Shown: positions 7,428 through 14,875, counted from the stretch's first letter. The stretch: 16,393 nucleotides of DNA from Rhodospirillaceae bacterium (GCA_002700865.1 PAFB01000107.1:1-16393); one strand, 5' to 3'. The notes: generated from the sequence alone by a model not told the origin. A program made the numbers and translations.

Positions 7428-7527
7428 CCTCCTTAAGCAAAAGCAAGGTTCTATAGTTCAGACCTCACAATTGTGACGGTCTGCGTCAGCGTTGGGAGCC
7501 CTCAGTTTGAGCGGCTTTCTCGCTGAC
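7428..7527 (-). promoter_or_regulatory. ROSE-type RNA thermometer in the hsp20 leader (predicted)
   Basis: Read on the minus strand, three hairpins precede the start codon. H1 (7527-7485): GTCAGCG pairs with CGCTGAC and encloses AGCC(G)CTCA-AAC-TGAGGGCT, an 8-bp stem with one bulge. H2 (7483-7459): CAGACC and TCACAA pair across a single bulged base, 12 bp in all. H3 (7448-7428): CCUUGCUU pairs with the Shine-Dalgarno AAGGAGG as seven pairs including one U-G, with the G of UUGCU bulged, closed by a 6-base loop. A UYGCU element facing AGGA with a bulged G is the defining feature of ROSE thermometers, known from alphaproteobacterial small heat-shock genes. Melting on heating would free the ribosome site. 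TATAGT preceded by TG (7536-7528) looks like an extended -10 but overlaps H1, so the transcription start is unsettled. Confidence 0.8.
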
Positions 7528-7602
7528 ACTATAGCACGTAAGGAGCGCGAATTTGGATCGCAAGGGGCGAGCATTCAAAAAATGCCCGCACCTGCTCAAA
7601 CC

Positions 7603-7621
7603 AAGGTCTGCTTTAGACCTT
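7603..7621 (-). terminator. Weak hairpin overlapping the rpmE stop codon
   Basis: AAGGTCT (7603-7609), a 5-base loop and AGACCTT (7615-7621) make a 7-bp stem that includes the rpmE stop codon. On the minus strand it is followed by GGTTTG, a poor T-run. A separate run of six T's (minus strand, 7583-7578) lies about 20 bases further on. It may end the rpmE transcript partially. Confidence 0.4.
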
Positions 7622-7840
7622 CAGGCCCGACATGAAGCCGAACTTGTCGTTAAACTTGCCAACCTGACCACCGGTGTCCAGCATCCGCTGTACGCCTGTC
7701 CAGGCCGGGTGGGACTTAGGGTCGATGTCCAGACGAAGCGTGTCGCCCGGCGCGCCGTAAGTGGAGCGCGTTGTGAACGAAGAACCATCCGTCATGACAA
7801 CGGTGATCTCGTGGTATTCTGGATGAATGTCCGCCTTCAT
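7613..7840 (-). CDS. rpmE: 50S ribosomal protein L31, cysteine-free form
   Basis: A 75-residue L31. The opening MKADIHPEYH, the segment LDIDPKSHPAWTG (37-49) and the DTGG-x-V-x-KF-x-x-K(F/Y) ending are diagnostic. L31 forms an intersubunit bridge on the 50S central protuberance. There is no cysteine at all, so the zinc-binding CxxC site of the zinc-containing type is missing, as in the zinc-independent lineage common in this group. The ATG at 7840-7838 has only a weak Shine-Dalgarno (CGGGA). The gene lies 50 bases downstream of the MotB-like gene and may be read with it, though 7841-7890 could hold its own promoter. Its stop codon is inside a small hairpin. I see no rplS nearby, its frequent neighbour in related genomes. 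Confidence 0.95.
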   Translation of the reverse strand: MKADIHPEYHEITVVMTDGSSFTTRSTYGAPGDTLRLDIDPKSHPAWTGVQRMLDTGGQVGKFNDKFGFMSGLKV

Positions 7841-7890
7841 GGGCCGAATCCCGTACTCAAAGAGTGAAACTGTAAACGTAAGCGGGGTGC

Positions 7891-10188
7891 TTAGCGTGGA
7901 GCGAGGATGAATTCAATACGTCTGTTTAGCTGGTCAGCCTCCGCTTTTGCTTGACCCAGCAAACCGAAAGCGTCTTTGACCGGCGAAGTATCACCAAACG
8001 AAGACGCCAGCAGCTGGTTTGGCGCAAGGCCGGTTGTGGTGGACAGCAGCGCGGCACGAACCGCCTCGGCCCTTAGGAAACCGAGCTGAATGTTGTTTCT
8101 GAAGTCGCCGACAGAGTTGCTGTTCACCGGTGTTTGGTCGGTATGGCCCTCAATCCTGATGACCCAATCAAGGTCTGCGGGCAGACGTCGGGTTAGCTCG
8201 ACGAGGTCTTCGGCAACCAACGAAAGCTGGATCAGGGAGTCTTCTTGAATCTCATAAGATCCAAGCTGGAACTGAATCCGCTCCCTGGATTTGAATCGAA
8301 CCTGCGTGAGCTCCTGCTCGTCAACCGTGCTGGTTTCTTCTTGCACCACAATCCCGTCCAACCCCTGCGACGCGGCACGCGCAGCGAAAGCGAAACTGGA
8401 TTGAGCGCGGGACAGGATCAGGTCGCGCTGTTCCAATGCTTCGTTCAATTCCTGCTCCAGCGCCAGCTGATCGGCCAGCACGGTGGCCATGTTCAAGCTC
8501 GCGGTTTCCAGCTCCAGACTTTGCGCGCGCAGCGTGGCATTGCGGTCCATCAGAGCGGCTTCGATCCGGCTCAGCTTTTGCCGAACGTCAAAGAGCTGGG
8601 CGTTCAATGTATCGATTTGTGAGCGCGCGCTGGCCAATTGCGAACGGCTGGCAGCAGTCTCCCCCTCAGAGGCGGCAAGTTTTGCCGCGAGTTCGTTGAT
8701 CTCCACGTCCTTTTCGACCGCGCGCTGCTGAGACGCATCGGCTGTGACCCGAACGGTGCTCAGCTCGTTGGCCTGCACCAGCAGTTGCTGGTCCAGCTCG
8801 GCAATCCGGTCAATGGCCTGTTGCAGGGCGGTTTGGTCTTTGAAGCGTTCCTCTACCAGCGCCTCAAGATTGTTTTCCCCGGCGGCAAGCTGCTGTCGGA
8901 TACTGGCGATTTCCTGTTCCTTGGTCGCAATGACTTGACTGCGCTCGTCCAATTGAGCCTGCAAAGCTTCCTGCACGGCTTGCTTGTTCTGCAGTTGCAG
9001 TAACAGGTTTTCTATCCGCTCTTCATAACTGCCAACCGCATCAGCGATTTCGCGCTCCTGCTCATCGACGGTGGACCGCAGCAGATCGATCGAATTCTCA
9101 AACGACAGGATCGAGGTTTGCAGATCGTTGACCCGGCTCTGCAGGTCTTCGCGCACGTCGGTCAGGATCTTGATCTCTGCCAGTTTGGCTTCGATGGTAA
9201 ATTCGTTGACCGAAATCGCCTCATTGGCGTCGACCAGCTCTTTGTTGACTTCTTCATTTTGCTGCTTGAGCTGTGCGACCAGCAGTTGGTCATCCAGTAA
9301 GGCTTGCTCAGCCGCAGAAAGCTGCCGGCGTGCGTTCATCAGCGTGCCAAGCAGTGTATTCAGCTCAGTCTGCTTTTGCTCGGCGAGTTGAAACATCGCC
9401 TCCATCAGGTCTTGCGTCGACTGTACGGTTGCTTTGAGACGCGAAGCGCGGTCGGGCGCGACGGTGCCCAGGTCACTCTCCGGGTTGCTCGGAATGCGCT
9501 CAGCCAGTTCCAGCAGGAGCTGTCGGTCTTCTTCGCTGGCAATCGTTGGCGCAATGTTTTGAACGCTGCTCAAAAAGTCACCGCGCAGCGCCACAAAGCG
9601 GTTGATGTTGCGTGCCTGATTGGTATCGGCCAGGGCAATGGTGGCTTCCATTTCCTCGGTCAAATCGCCTTCATCCCGCACCCGCTGAACCAAGGCAACC
9701 CGCTGCTGTTCAGCGGCGGCCAACACTTCCTGATTCAGCAACAGATCGGCGGTCAGTTTGGTGTTTTCGGCTTGCAGTTGTCGGTTCTGCAACTCCGAGG
9801 CTGCCAGTCGCTTTAGCAGCGATTGTTCCTCTTCACGCAGGGAATCGACATTTCCGGCGAGGGACTGGACTTCAGTCCGTGAGTTGCTGAGGTTGTCCCG
9901 CAAGATGTTGCGCTCGCCCCGCAGCGACGCCAGCTCCTGCCGGACAGCGTTGAGTTCGTTATCCAGCTGTGTGTTGAGTTCCTTAAGCTCGAACTTCTCG
10001 AATTCCAGCTGCTCATTTTCGTTCAGCAGGTTCTTTATCTGGCTGACGTTATCGTTGAGCTGGGTGGACAGGAACTGCTGAGCAAAGATGAACACGACCA
10101 GCACGAAGATCACCACCATCACCAGCGTGGTGAGGGCATCGACGAAACCCGGCCAGATGTTGACGCGATTGCGCGAGCGGCGAGCCAT
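7891..10188 (-). CDS. MotB-like membrane protein with giant coiled coil and OmpA peptidoglycan-binding domain
   Basis: A 765-residue protein in three parts. A basic N-terminus and one membrane helix (about 17-38) carry the MotB-like segment WPGFVDALTTL, where D17 sits where MotB has its ion-binding Asp. Residues about 44-600 are almost continuous Gln/Glu/Leu-rich coiled coil, with a less regular part near 185-275. The end (about 640-765) is an OmpA-like domain, with IRIEGHTD (677-684), a LRAEAVRAALL helix and the terminal NRRIEF. By analogy, D17 would conduct ions together with the MotA-like partner upstream, and the OmpA domain would grip peptidoglycan. The start follows AGGGA, which overlaps the partner's stop; only nine bases separate the genes, implying coupled translation. 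It resembles ZorB, TolR/Pal and MotB but is none of them by context. The normal TolR and MotB are far shorter. Confidence 0.85.
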   Translation of the reverse strand: MARRSRNRVNIWPGFVDALTTLVMVVIFVLVVFIFAQQFLSTQLNDNVSQIKNLLNENEQLEFEKFELKELNTQLDNELNAVRQELASLRGERNILRDNLSNSRTEVQSLAGNVDSLREEEQSLLKRLAASELQNRQLQAENTKLTADLLLNQEVLAAAEQQRVALVQRVRDEGDLTEEMEATIALADTNQARNINRFVALRGDFLSSVQNIAPTIASEEDRQLLLELAERIPSNPESDLGTVAPDRASRLKATVQSTQDLMEAMFQLAEQKQTELNTLLGTLMNARRQLSAAEQALLDDQLLVAQLKQQNEEVNKELVDANEAISVNEFTIEAKLAEIKILTDVREDLQSRVNDLQTSILSFENSIDLLRSTVDEQEREIADAVGSYEERIENLLLQLQNKQAVQEALQAQLDERSQVIATKEQEIASIRQQLAAGENNLEALVEERFKDQTALQQAIDRIAELDQQLLVQANELSTVRVTADASQQRAVEKDVEINELAAKLAASEGETAASRSQLASARSQIDTLNAQLFDVRQKLSRIEAALMDRNATLRAQSLELETASLNMATVLADQLALEQELNEALEQRDLILSRAQSSFAFAARAASQGLDGIVVQEETSTVDEQELTQVRFKSRERIQFQLGSYEIQEDSLIQLSLVAEDLVELTRRLPADLDWVIRIEGHTDQTPVNSNSVGDFRNNIQLGFLRAEAVRAALLSTTTGLAPNQLLASSFGDTSPVKDAFGLLGQAKAEADQLNRRIEFILAPR

Positions 10189-10197
10189 GCCTGATCC

Positions 10198-11532
10198 CTA
10201 TTCGTCCGACGTGCCGCGCGAAGCGGCTTCTTCGCGCATGGCACGCAATTCCTCGCGGCTGCTTTCCATGCTTTCCAGCAGCGCTTGCAGCTGGTTGCCT
10301 GTCTCGCTGCCCGAGAGGAAATCGCGGAGGTTGGTAAAGGCGTTTTCGGTGCGGCGGGCATTGTCGCCCAATTCACGGCTAAGCTCGGCAAGCCGGTCGT
10401 TGAGCGTGCGGGTTGTGTCTCGCGCTTTGAGCAGGCGTTCCATGTCCTCAGCCACTTTGACCAGCTGCGCCTGACCTCGACCCAGCTCGTCAAAATACTG
10501 TTCCGAGCGGCGGTTCCACATCTCCATGATCGAATTCATACGTTCATTAGTGTCCGTGAGCATGGCCAGAGAGGAGAGTTTACCGTGTTCTTCCTTGCGG
10601 ATGGCCTTCTGGTCTTCCTGCACGGCGACCAGGGACTGCAGCGCGGCGATCAGCGCGTCGTGGTTGCGCGCCAGCCCGATGTCAATTTGCTCCAGCTTGG
10701 CGTTGGTCGCGGTCAGTACCTCTTCGCTGAAAACGCCCGAGGACGTGACGACAGTGCCGGTTGCCGCGACCGGATAGGCACCGCCAGTACCCGCCGAAGA
10801 CAGAATGGCGTGCTGGTACAGCCAGTTCTCCAACTCGTCGATAAACCGACCGTGCGCTTGTGCGCTTTGTTGCTCCAGAAAACCAACGATGATGGTTCCG
10901 GCAAGGCCGAACAACGACGACGAGAACGCGATGCCCATACTGCCGATTGGATCTTCAAGGCTTTGGATCATTTGACCAAAGAGATCGCCAGCGTCGCGCG
11001 ACGCGGATTCCTGGTTCAACTGCCCGATGGCTTTACCAATATCCCCCACGGTCAGGGTCAGCCCCCAGAACGTGCCGAACAGGCCCAGGAAGATCAACAA
11101 TTGCAGCAGGTATTGCGACAGGTCCCGACGTTCGTCGTTCCGAGCCTTGATTGCGTCCATGACGATGGACAGGTTTTCCGTAGAAAAGCCGCTTTGGATC
11201 ACCTTGCCATTCATCAGTGACTGCAAGGGAAACAGCAGCTGTGGCATGTCTGCGCTACTGGACTCCGAGGTCGCTATTGCCGCGTGGCTGGTAATGCGCG
11301 TCCCGTCGACCCATCCGATCGCACGACTGAGGCTAAACACTTCCCATATGATCAGCGCCGCTGAGAGCACGGCCACCAGCAGAATGGCACCATTGATGGC
11401 GGCTTGAGCGAAGAAGAAGTCGCTCAACCGCCCCGCTTGCGAGTAGGCCAGCCCACCGACGAAAATGAGAACGGCAAGGATGATAATCAGGGGGATGTAA
11501 GGCTGCGTAAGAGTAGGCGTTTGATCGGTCAT
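10198..11532 (-). CDS. MotA/TolQ/ExbB-like proton-channel subunit with cytoplasmic coiled-coil tail
   Basis: A 444-residue inner-membrane protein with hydrophobic segments at about 12-31, 44-66, 141-163 and 197-219. The last two carry the MotA/ExbB signature: LLIFLGLFGTFWGLTLTVGD (145-164) and GSMGIAFSSSLFGLAGTIIV (197-216). In TolQ, ExbB and MotA the matching helices line the ion path around the Asp of the partner subunit. Residues 220-240 are helical, 245-265 form a Gly/Ala/Thr-rich linker, and 270-444 are predicted helical and coiled in the cytoplasm, with many Glu, Arg and Leu. Databases would probably label it biopolymer transporter ExbB. It lies directly upstream of the MotB-like gene with a 9-base gap and is its obvious partner. 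A terminator upstream (11732-11763) means transcription starts within 11533-11731. The energy source and output are unknown. Confidence 0.82.
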   Translation of the reverse strand: MTDQTPTLTQPYIPLIIILAVLIFVGGLAYSQAGRLSDFFFAQAAINGAILLVAVLSAALIIWEVFSLSRAIGWVDGTRITSHAAIATSESSSADMPQLLFPLQSLMNGKVIQSGFSTENLSIVMDAIKARNDERRDLSQYLLQLLIFLGLFGTFWGLTLTVGDIGKAIGQLNQESASRDAGDLFGQMIQSLEDPIGSMGIAFSSSLFGLAGTIIVGFLEQQSAQAHGRFIDELENWLYQHAILSSAGTGGAYPVAATGTVVTSSGVFSEEVLTATNAKLEQIDIGLARNHDALIAALQSLVAVQEDQKAIRKEEHGKLSSLAMLTDTNERMNSIMEMWNRRSEQYFDELGRGQAQLVKVAEDMERLLKARDTTRTLNDRLAELSRELGDNARRTENAFTNLRDFLSGSETGNQLQALLESMESSREELRAMREEAASRGTSDE

Positions 11533-11608
11533 ATGTTGGCCGTTCGTAGCAAGGTTTGGACGTTCAGCTTAAGTACAGATGCACCACTGTTTTCGCACGT
11601 TTTTTGTT

Positions 11609-11629
11609 CGGAAACGCAGCCGGAAACGC
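11609..11629. repeat. Tandem 9-bp direct repeat in front of the motor operon
   Basis: CGGAAACGC occurs at 11609-11617 and again at 11621-11629, a period of 12 bases, in the gap upstream of the MotA-like gene about 75-100 bases from its start. Two tandem copies in a promoter region could be a regulator binding site. I recognise no known regulator. The rest of the 261-base gap 11533-11793 holds the terminator of the upstream gene and no other clear signal. Confidence 0.4.
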
Positions 11630-11731
11630 GTAAGGGCAGGCCTTTGATCGAAACTTCATCAAATCCTTCCTCTTTGTTGCCGCCCAATTAGGCGACTTAA
11701 TGGCAAAGCCCCAAAGAATCCTGCAAGAACA

Positions 11732-11763
11732 AAGGGCTCTTCAACAGAAAATGAAGAGCCCTT
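11732..11763 (-). terminator. Intrinsic terminator after the OmpA-like gene
   Basis: AAGGGCTCTTC (11732-11742) and GAAGAGCCCTT (11753-11763) form a perfect 11-bp stem with a 10-base loop. On the minus strand the stem ends in TT and is followed by TGTTCTTG, a moderate T-rich tract. It lies 30 bases beyond the stop of the OmpA-like gene and separates it from the motor pair. Confidence 0.85.
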
Positions 11764-11793
11764 CTGGATATTGTCGCTGCTGTCGTCGTGCGA

Positions 11794-13269
11794 TCAGTTC
11801 GCCCGAACCAGCAGGGCGTTGTTGGGTTGGTTGCCCGAGGGGATCAAGGATTCGCGCGTTACCATGGAATCATCGAGGCCGGCATCGCTCAGCGCATGCA
11901 GCGCGCGCAGGACGCGGCCCTTAACGATGCGCAGCGCGTCATTCTCGTTGGCAATGTCACCGTCGGCATAGCCGACAATTTGCACACTTTGCTTCGCCGC
12001 GGCGCAGAGCGCACCGAATTCCTTCACCTGATTAGTCTGAGCCGCCGTGAAGCGGTTTGATGTGCCTTCAAACTGCAGTGTGATTCCCTGCGTGGTACAC
12101 CCGCTCGAAGCCGATGCAGCGACGGTGGGAGTCGTTACCGAGGCTTGGTCAGAGAGGCTCCGCGTGCGGCTTACGAAGGTGGTGCCTCCCGAATTGTCTG
12201 CGGTTGCTGTTGCGGTTGATGCTGGCTCAGCCGCAGCGGCCGCCAAATCACGGTTGGAGCGGCTAACCAGACCCGTGCCATCGCCAGTGGCCACCTGCGG
12301 AGTGGTCGCGGCAGCGGTTGCCGCTTCTTCGGTGATACGGCTGAATGACTGAACGGCATCCTTGGTCTCGTTGACCGGAGAAGCCACGTTCTCACCCGCC
12401 GCATCCGCCGTGCCTTCCTGATCCGTCGGGAACGGGTTCAGCACGGCTGAGGTTGAGCGCGTCGTGCCGGTTGCAACGATGGCGTCAGGCAGGTCTTTGT
12501 AAGCGGGCGCAGCAGGACGAATTCTTGGGATTGGTCCCGTGTAGTTGGTTGCCAGCGGGAAAGTGCCAATCATCGCCGCGCTGTTCGCCACGCTGTCGGT
12601 CCCACTGCGAGCGGCAGCTGCAATCGCATCGGCACGATCAGCACCGACATAAGGAATGGGCGCAGGGTTGGACAAACCGGCACCGGGCATCTGGCGCGCA
12701 TAGTCTGGCCCGACGATTGGCAGTTCGCTGCCGTACGATACAAGCACGGAGCCACCATACTGGCTGCTGGAAATCGTTGCACTGTTGCCGTACCCGCTGC
12801 GGATGTTGGTCACGGGTCCGGAAGTAACAGGGACACCGTTCACAATCGCAACCGCCGTCAAGCCGGTATCAACACCGGCTGGCGTGGTCAGCAGGGGCTG
12901 CGGCGTTGGGGCCGCTGGGACTTCAGTCGGAAACGCCACCAAAGACGTCGGCGCGGTCGATGGTGTTTGAGCAAAACCGCCGATGGTCACAGGCTCACCA
13001 ATGGCTTGTGCAGCCAGCATCGCAGCGTCTTCGGGGCTCAGCACCGTGTAGCCCGGGTCAATCGCCGCTTGCGCTACGGTGTTGCGAGAGGTGAATGCCG
13101 TTGCATCCAAAAGCGGTGTTGCTGCCGATTGCACGACGCTACTGACTGGCGGTGCCAAGAGATCGCCGACAGGGACCGTGCCCGCCTGAAAGATTTCCTG
13201 AGCTTGTGCAGTTGCGCCGAAAAACGCGGCGCTCGCAGCGACGCCAAGTAGGGTCGTACGAAAGGTCAT
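11794..13269 (-). CDS. Secreted Ala/Thr/Ser-rich protein with diverged OmpA-like C-terminal domain
   Basis: A 491-residue exported protein. The frame is open to 13344, but I start at the ATG at 13269-13267: it gives a clean signal peptide (MTFRTTLLGVAASAAFFGATAQA, positions 1-23, about to be cut before Q/E 24-25) and has GAGGA seven bases upstream. Residues 25-380 are low-complexity, rich in Ala, Thr, Ser, Pro and Val, with little predicted fold. Residues 387-491 look like a degenerate OmpA-like domain: QIVGYADGD replaces the usual GHTD segment, a helix VKGRVLRALHAL follows, and the terminal NRRVE is replaced by NALLVRAN. C391 and C412 may form a disulphide. It is probably periplasmic. It precedes the MotA/MotB-like pair but is closed by a terminator, so any link is functional guesswork. 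Confidence 0.75.
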   Translation of the reverse strand: MTFRTTLLGVAASAAFFGATAQAQEIFQAGTVPVGDLLAPPVSSVVQSAATPLLDATAFTSRNTVAQAAIDPGYTVLSPEDAAMLAAQAIGEPVTIGGFAQTPSTAPTSLVAFPTEVPAAPTPQPLLTTPAGVDTGLTAVAIVNGVPVTSGPVTNIRSGYGNSATISSSQYGGSVLVSYGSELPIVGPDYARQMPGAGLSNPAPIPYVGADRADAIAAAARSGTDSVANSAAMIGTFPLATNYTGPIPRIRPAAPAYKDLPDAIVATGTTRSTSAVLNPFPTDQEGTADAAGENVASPVNETKDAVQSFSRITEEAATAAATTPQVATGDGTGLVSRSNRDLAAAAAEPASTATATADNSGGTTFVSRTRSLSDQASVTTPTVAASASSGCTTQGITLQFEGTSNRFTAAQTNQVKEFGALCAAAKQSVQIVGYADGDIANENDALRIVKGRVLRALHALSDAGLDDSMVTRESLIPSGNQPNNALLVRAN

Positions 13270-13520
13270 AGCTTCGTCCTCATCATTCCCTGCTTGAGCG
13301 GTGGTTGATGACCGCTGCAGGTTTGCACGTAAGATTCCCTGCAATACAGCAGGCTAATTCGTCGAAAATACGATAAACCCGCCAATTACTAGTGCAGATA
13401 TACAACACTGGTCCATAGAAATCGCATAAAGTATGGTGGATTGCTCGACCAATTAATACGCATTCGAGCAATTTTCCGACTCTGTAAAGCGCCTAAGGTC
13501 TTATGCGCGGCTGAATGGAT
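13270..13520 (-). promoter_or_regulatory. Intergenic promoter and leader region of the OmpA-like gene
   Basis: This AT-richer 251-base gap must contain the promoter of the OmpA-like gene. Near the gene are a hairpin AGCGGT (13297-13302) with ACCGCT (13311-13316), a CCTGC/GCAGG hairpin at 13338-13353, and the 9-base direct repeat ATTCCCTGC near 13285 and 13335. I cannot assign a convincing -35/-10 pair. Confidence 0.35.
13440..13472. repeat. 9-bp inverted repeat downstream of the inositol monophosphatase gene
   Basis: ATTGCTCGA (13440-13448) and TCGAGCAAT (13464-13472) are perfect reverse complements separated by 15 bases. It lies 48 bases past the stop of the monophosphatase gene. On the minus strand no T-run follows; on the plus strand TTTT overlaps its end. 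It could be a weak terminator or a two-half-site operator for the gene to the left. Confidence 0.5.
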
Positions 13521-14309
13521 TTAGCGGCCAGTGACCAGTTTGAAAAACTGGTCGTACATCATCGGACCCGCGACGATGATAGACCGGTCAGAAACGACTT
13601 TATCTCCACCATTCATATCAGTGACCCGCGCGCCGGACTCGTTGGCGATCAGGGCACCAGCGGCAATGTCCCACGCGGACAGGCCCCGTTCCCAGAAGCC
13701 GACATAGCGACCCGCGGCAACATAGGCCAAATCCAGTGCAGCAGACCCAAACCGACGCACGCCGGCAGACGCCAAAGCCACCCGCTCGATTTCTGCCATA
13801 GTGGTTTCCTGATCCGCGCGACCTTTGAACGGCATACCTGTAGCGAAGAGGGACTCCGACAGGTCTTCTTTGCGCGAAACCCGCAATTGACGTGATCCCA
13901 GATACGCGCCCTGGCCTCGTTCGGCCCAGAACAGCTCGTCCTTGACGGGGTCAAACACGACGCCTGCGACAATCCCGCCAGCCTGCTCCAAAGCAATGGA
14001 AATCGCCCAATGCGGCAGGCCGTGCAGAAAATTGGTGGTGCCATCCAAAGGGTCAACGATCCAGCGGCCTTCTGGTTCATCGGGCCCACTTTGTCCGCTC
14101 TCTTCGCCAAAAAACGCGAATTCCGGACGGGCCTCGTTGAGCACCTCCATGATAATCCGCTCGGCGCGGTTGTCAGCCTGACTGACAAAGTCAGCCGGTC
14201 CTTTGCGGGAAACAGTGAGATGTTCCACATCGCCAAAATCCCGAACCAGCTGTCGGCCTGCCTTGTCGGCAGCTTTGACCATGACGTTTATGAGCGCAGA
14301 GCGACGCAT
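13521..14309 (-). CDS. suhB: Inositol monophosphatase family protein
   Basis: A 262-residue member of the Mg-dependent, lithium-sensitive phosphatase family. All metal-site motifs are present: GEES (68-71), the WIVDPLDGTTNF signature (83-94, with D86 and D89), and AWDIAAG (212-218, with D214). Length is typical for SuhB-type enzymes. It hydrolyses inositol 1-phosphate or related sugar phosphates; in enterobacteria SuhB also helps rRNA antitermination, so the cellular role is open. The ATG at 14309-14307 lies only two bases after the efp stop codon, so translation is probably coupled and the two genes share a transcript. No frameshift or missing catalytic residue is seen. The symbol is by family resemblance; other paralogues (for example histidinol-phosphatase types) are possible. 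Confidence 0.92.
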   Translation of the reverse strand: MRRSALINVMVKAADKAGRQLVRDFGDVEHLTVSRKGPADFVSQADNRAERIIMEVLNEARPEFAFFGEESGQSGPDEPEGRWIVDPLDGTTNFLHGLPHWAISIALEQAGGIVAGVVFDPVKDELFWAERGQGAYLGSRQLRVSRKEDLSESLFATGMPFKGRADQETTMAEIERVALASAGVRRFGSAALDLAYVAAGRYVGFWERGLSAWDIAAGALIANESGARVTDMNGGDKVVSDRSIIVAGPMMYDQFFKLVTGR

Positions 14310-14311
14310 GA

Positions 14312-14875
14312 TTATTTGGCCCGCTCCATGTAAGTCCCATCGGCCGTGTTCACCACGACTTTGGTCCCCGCCGCAATGTGCGGTGGCACCATGATCTTCA
14401 CGCCGTTTTCCAGAACCGCCGGCTTATAGGATGAGGACGCCGTTTGGCCCTTTACCACAGCATCGGCTTCAGTGATTTCGAGCACTACCGATTCCGGCAG
14501 ACTGATCGAGATTGGCTCTTCTTCATACAGTTCGATCGTAACCTGCATGTTTTCCTGCAAAAACGGCAGTGGCTCACCGACCAACTCGCTATGGAGTTCG
14601 ATTTGGTCATAGGTGTCGTTGTTCATGAAGGTCAGCATGTCGCCATCGGCGAACAGGAACTGGTAGTCAATCTGATCCAAACGCACCCGCTCGACCGTTT
14701 CATCCGAACGGAAGCGCTCATTCATCTTTGTACCGTCGCGGATGTCTTTAAGCTCAACCTGTGCAAAAGCTCCGCCCTTGCCTGGCTTAACCTGCTGCAG
14801 CTTCACAGCCCGCATCAACCGGCCTTTGTGCTCGATGATGTTGCCCGGACGAATGGCATTGCCGTTTATTTTCAT
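14312..14875 (-). CDS. efp: Translation elongation factor P
   Basis: A 187-residue EF-P with the three expected beta domains. The N-terminal KOW-like domain carries the loop VKPGKGGAF, whose K33 is the equivalent of the modified lysine (K34 in E. coli) that reaches the peptidyl-transferase centre. The C-terminal OB domain ends in the conserved GTKVVVNTADGTYMERAK region. EF-P relieves ribosomes stalled at polyproline stretches. The MotB-like, OmpA-like and other proteins here have only short Pro runs, so no local target stands out. I see no EpmA or EpmB modification gene in the window. The ATG at 14875-14873 has a weak GGGA upstream. It lies between the thiE-like gene (70 bases upstream) and the monophosphatase gene (2 bases downstream). 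Confidence 0.97.
   Translation of the reverse strand: MKINGNAIRPGNIIEHKGRLMRAVKLQQVKPGKGGAFAQVELKDIRDGTKMNERFRSDETVERVRLDQIDYQFLFADGDMLTFMNNDTYDQIELHSELVGEPLPFLQENMQVTIELYEEEPISISLPESVVLEITEADAVVKGQTASSSYKPAVLENGVKIMVPPHIAAGTKVVVNTADGTYMERAK

Noticed and set aside
7465..7476. TCACAATTGTGA as a DNA operator for a repressor of hsp20
   Set aside because: The 12-base palindrome is fully explained as the top of a longer leader hairpin; an operator role cannot be excluded but is less supported.
10285..11220. A 311-codon plus-strand open frame opposite the MotA-like gene
   Set aside because: It is an antisense shadow: the opposite strand encodes a protein with clear MotA/ExbB motifs, while this frame has no recognisable domain and no ribosome site.
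7891..13269. Zorya anti-phage system
   Set aside because: The MotA/MotB-like pair recalls ZorA/ZorB, but there is no ZorC, ZorD or ZorE helicase or nuclease gene, and the neighbours are housekeeping genes in a stable-looking context.
13270..13344. Longer N-terminus of the OmpA-like protein, starting at 13344
   Set aside because: The internal start at 13269 gives a proper signal peptide and has GAGGA upstream, whereas the extension would bury the signal peptide 25 residues in.
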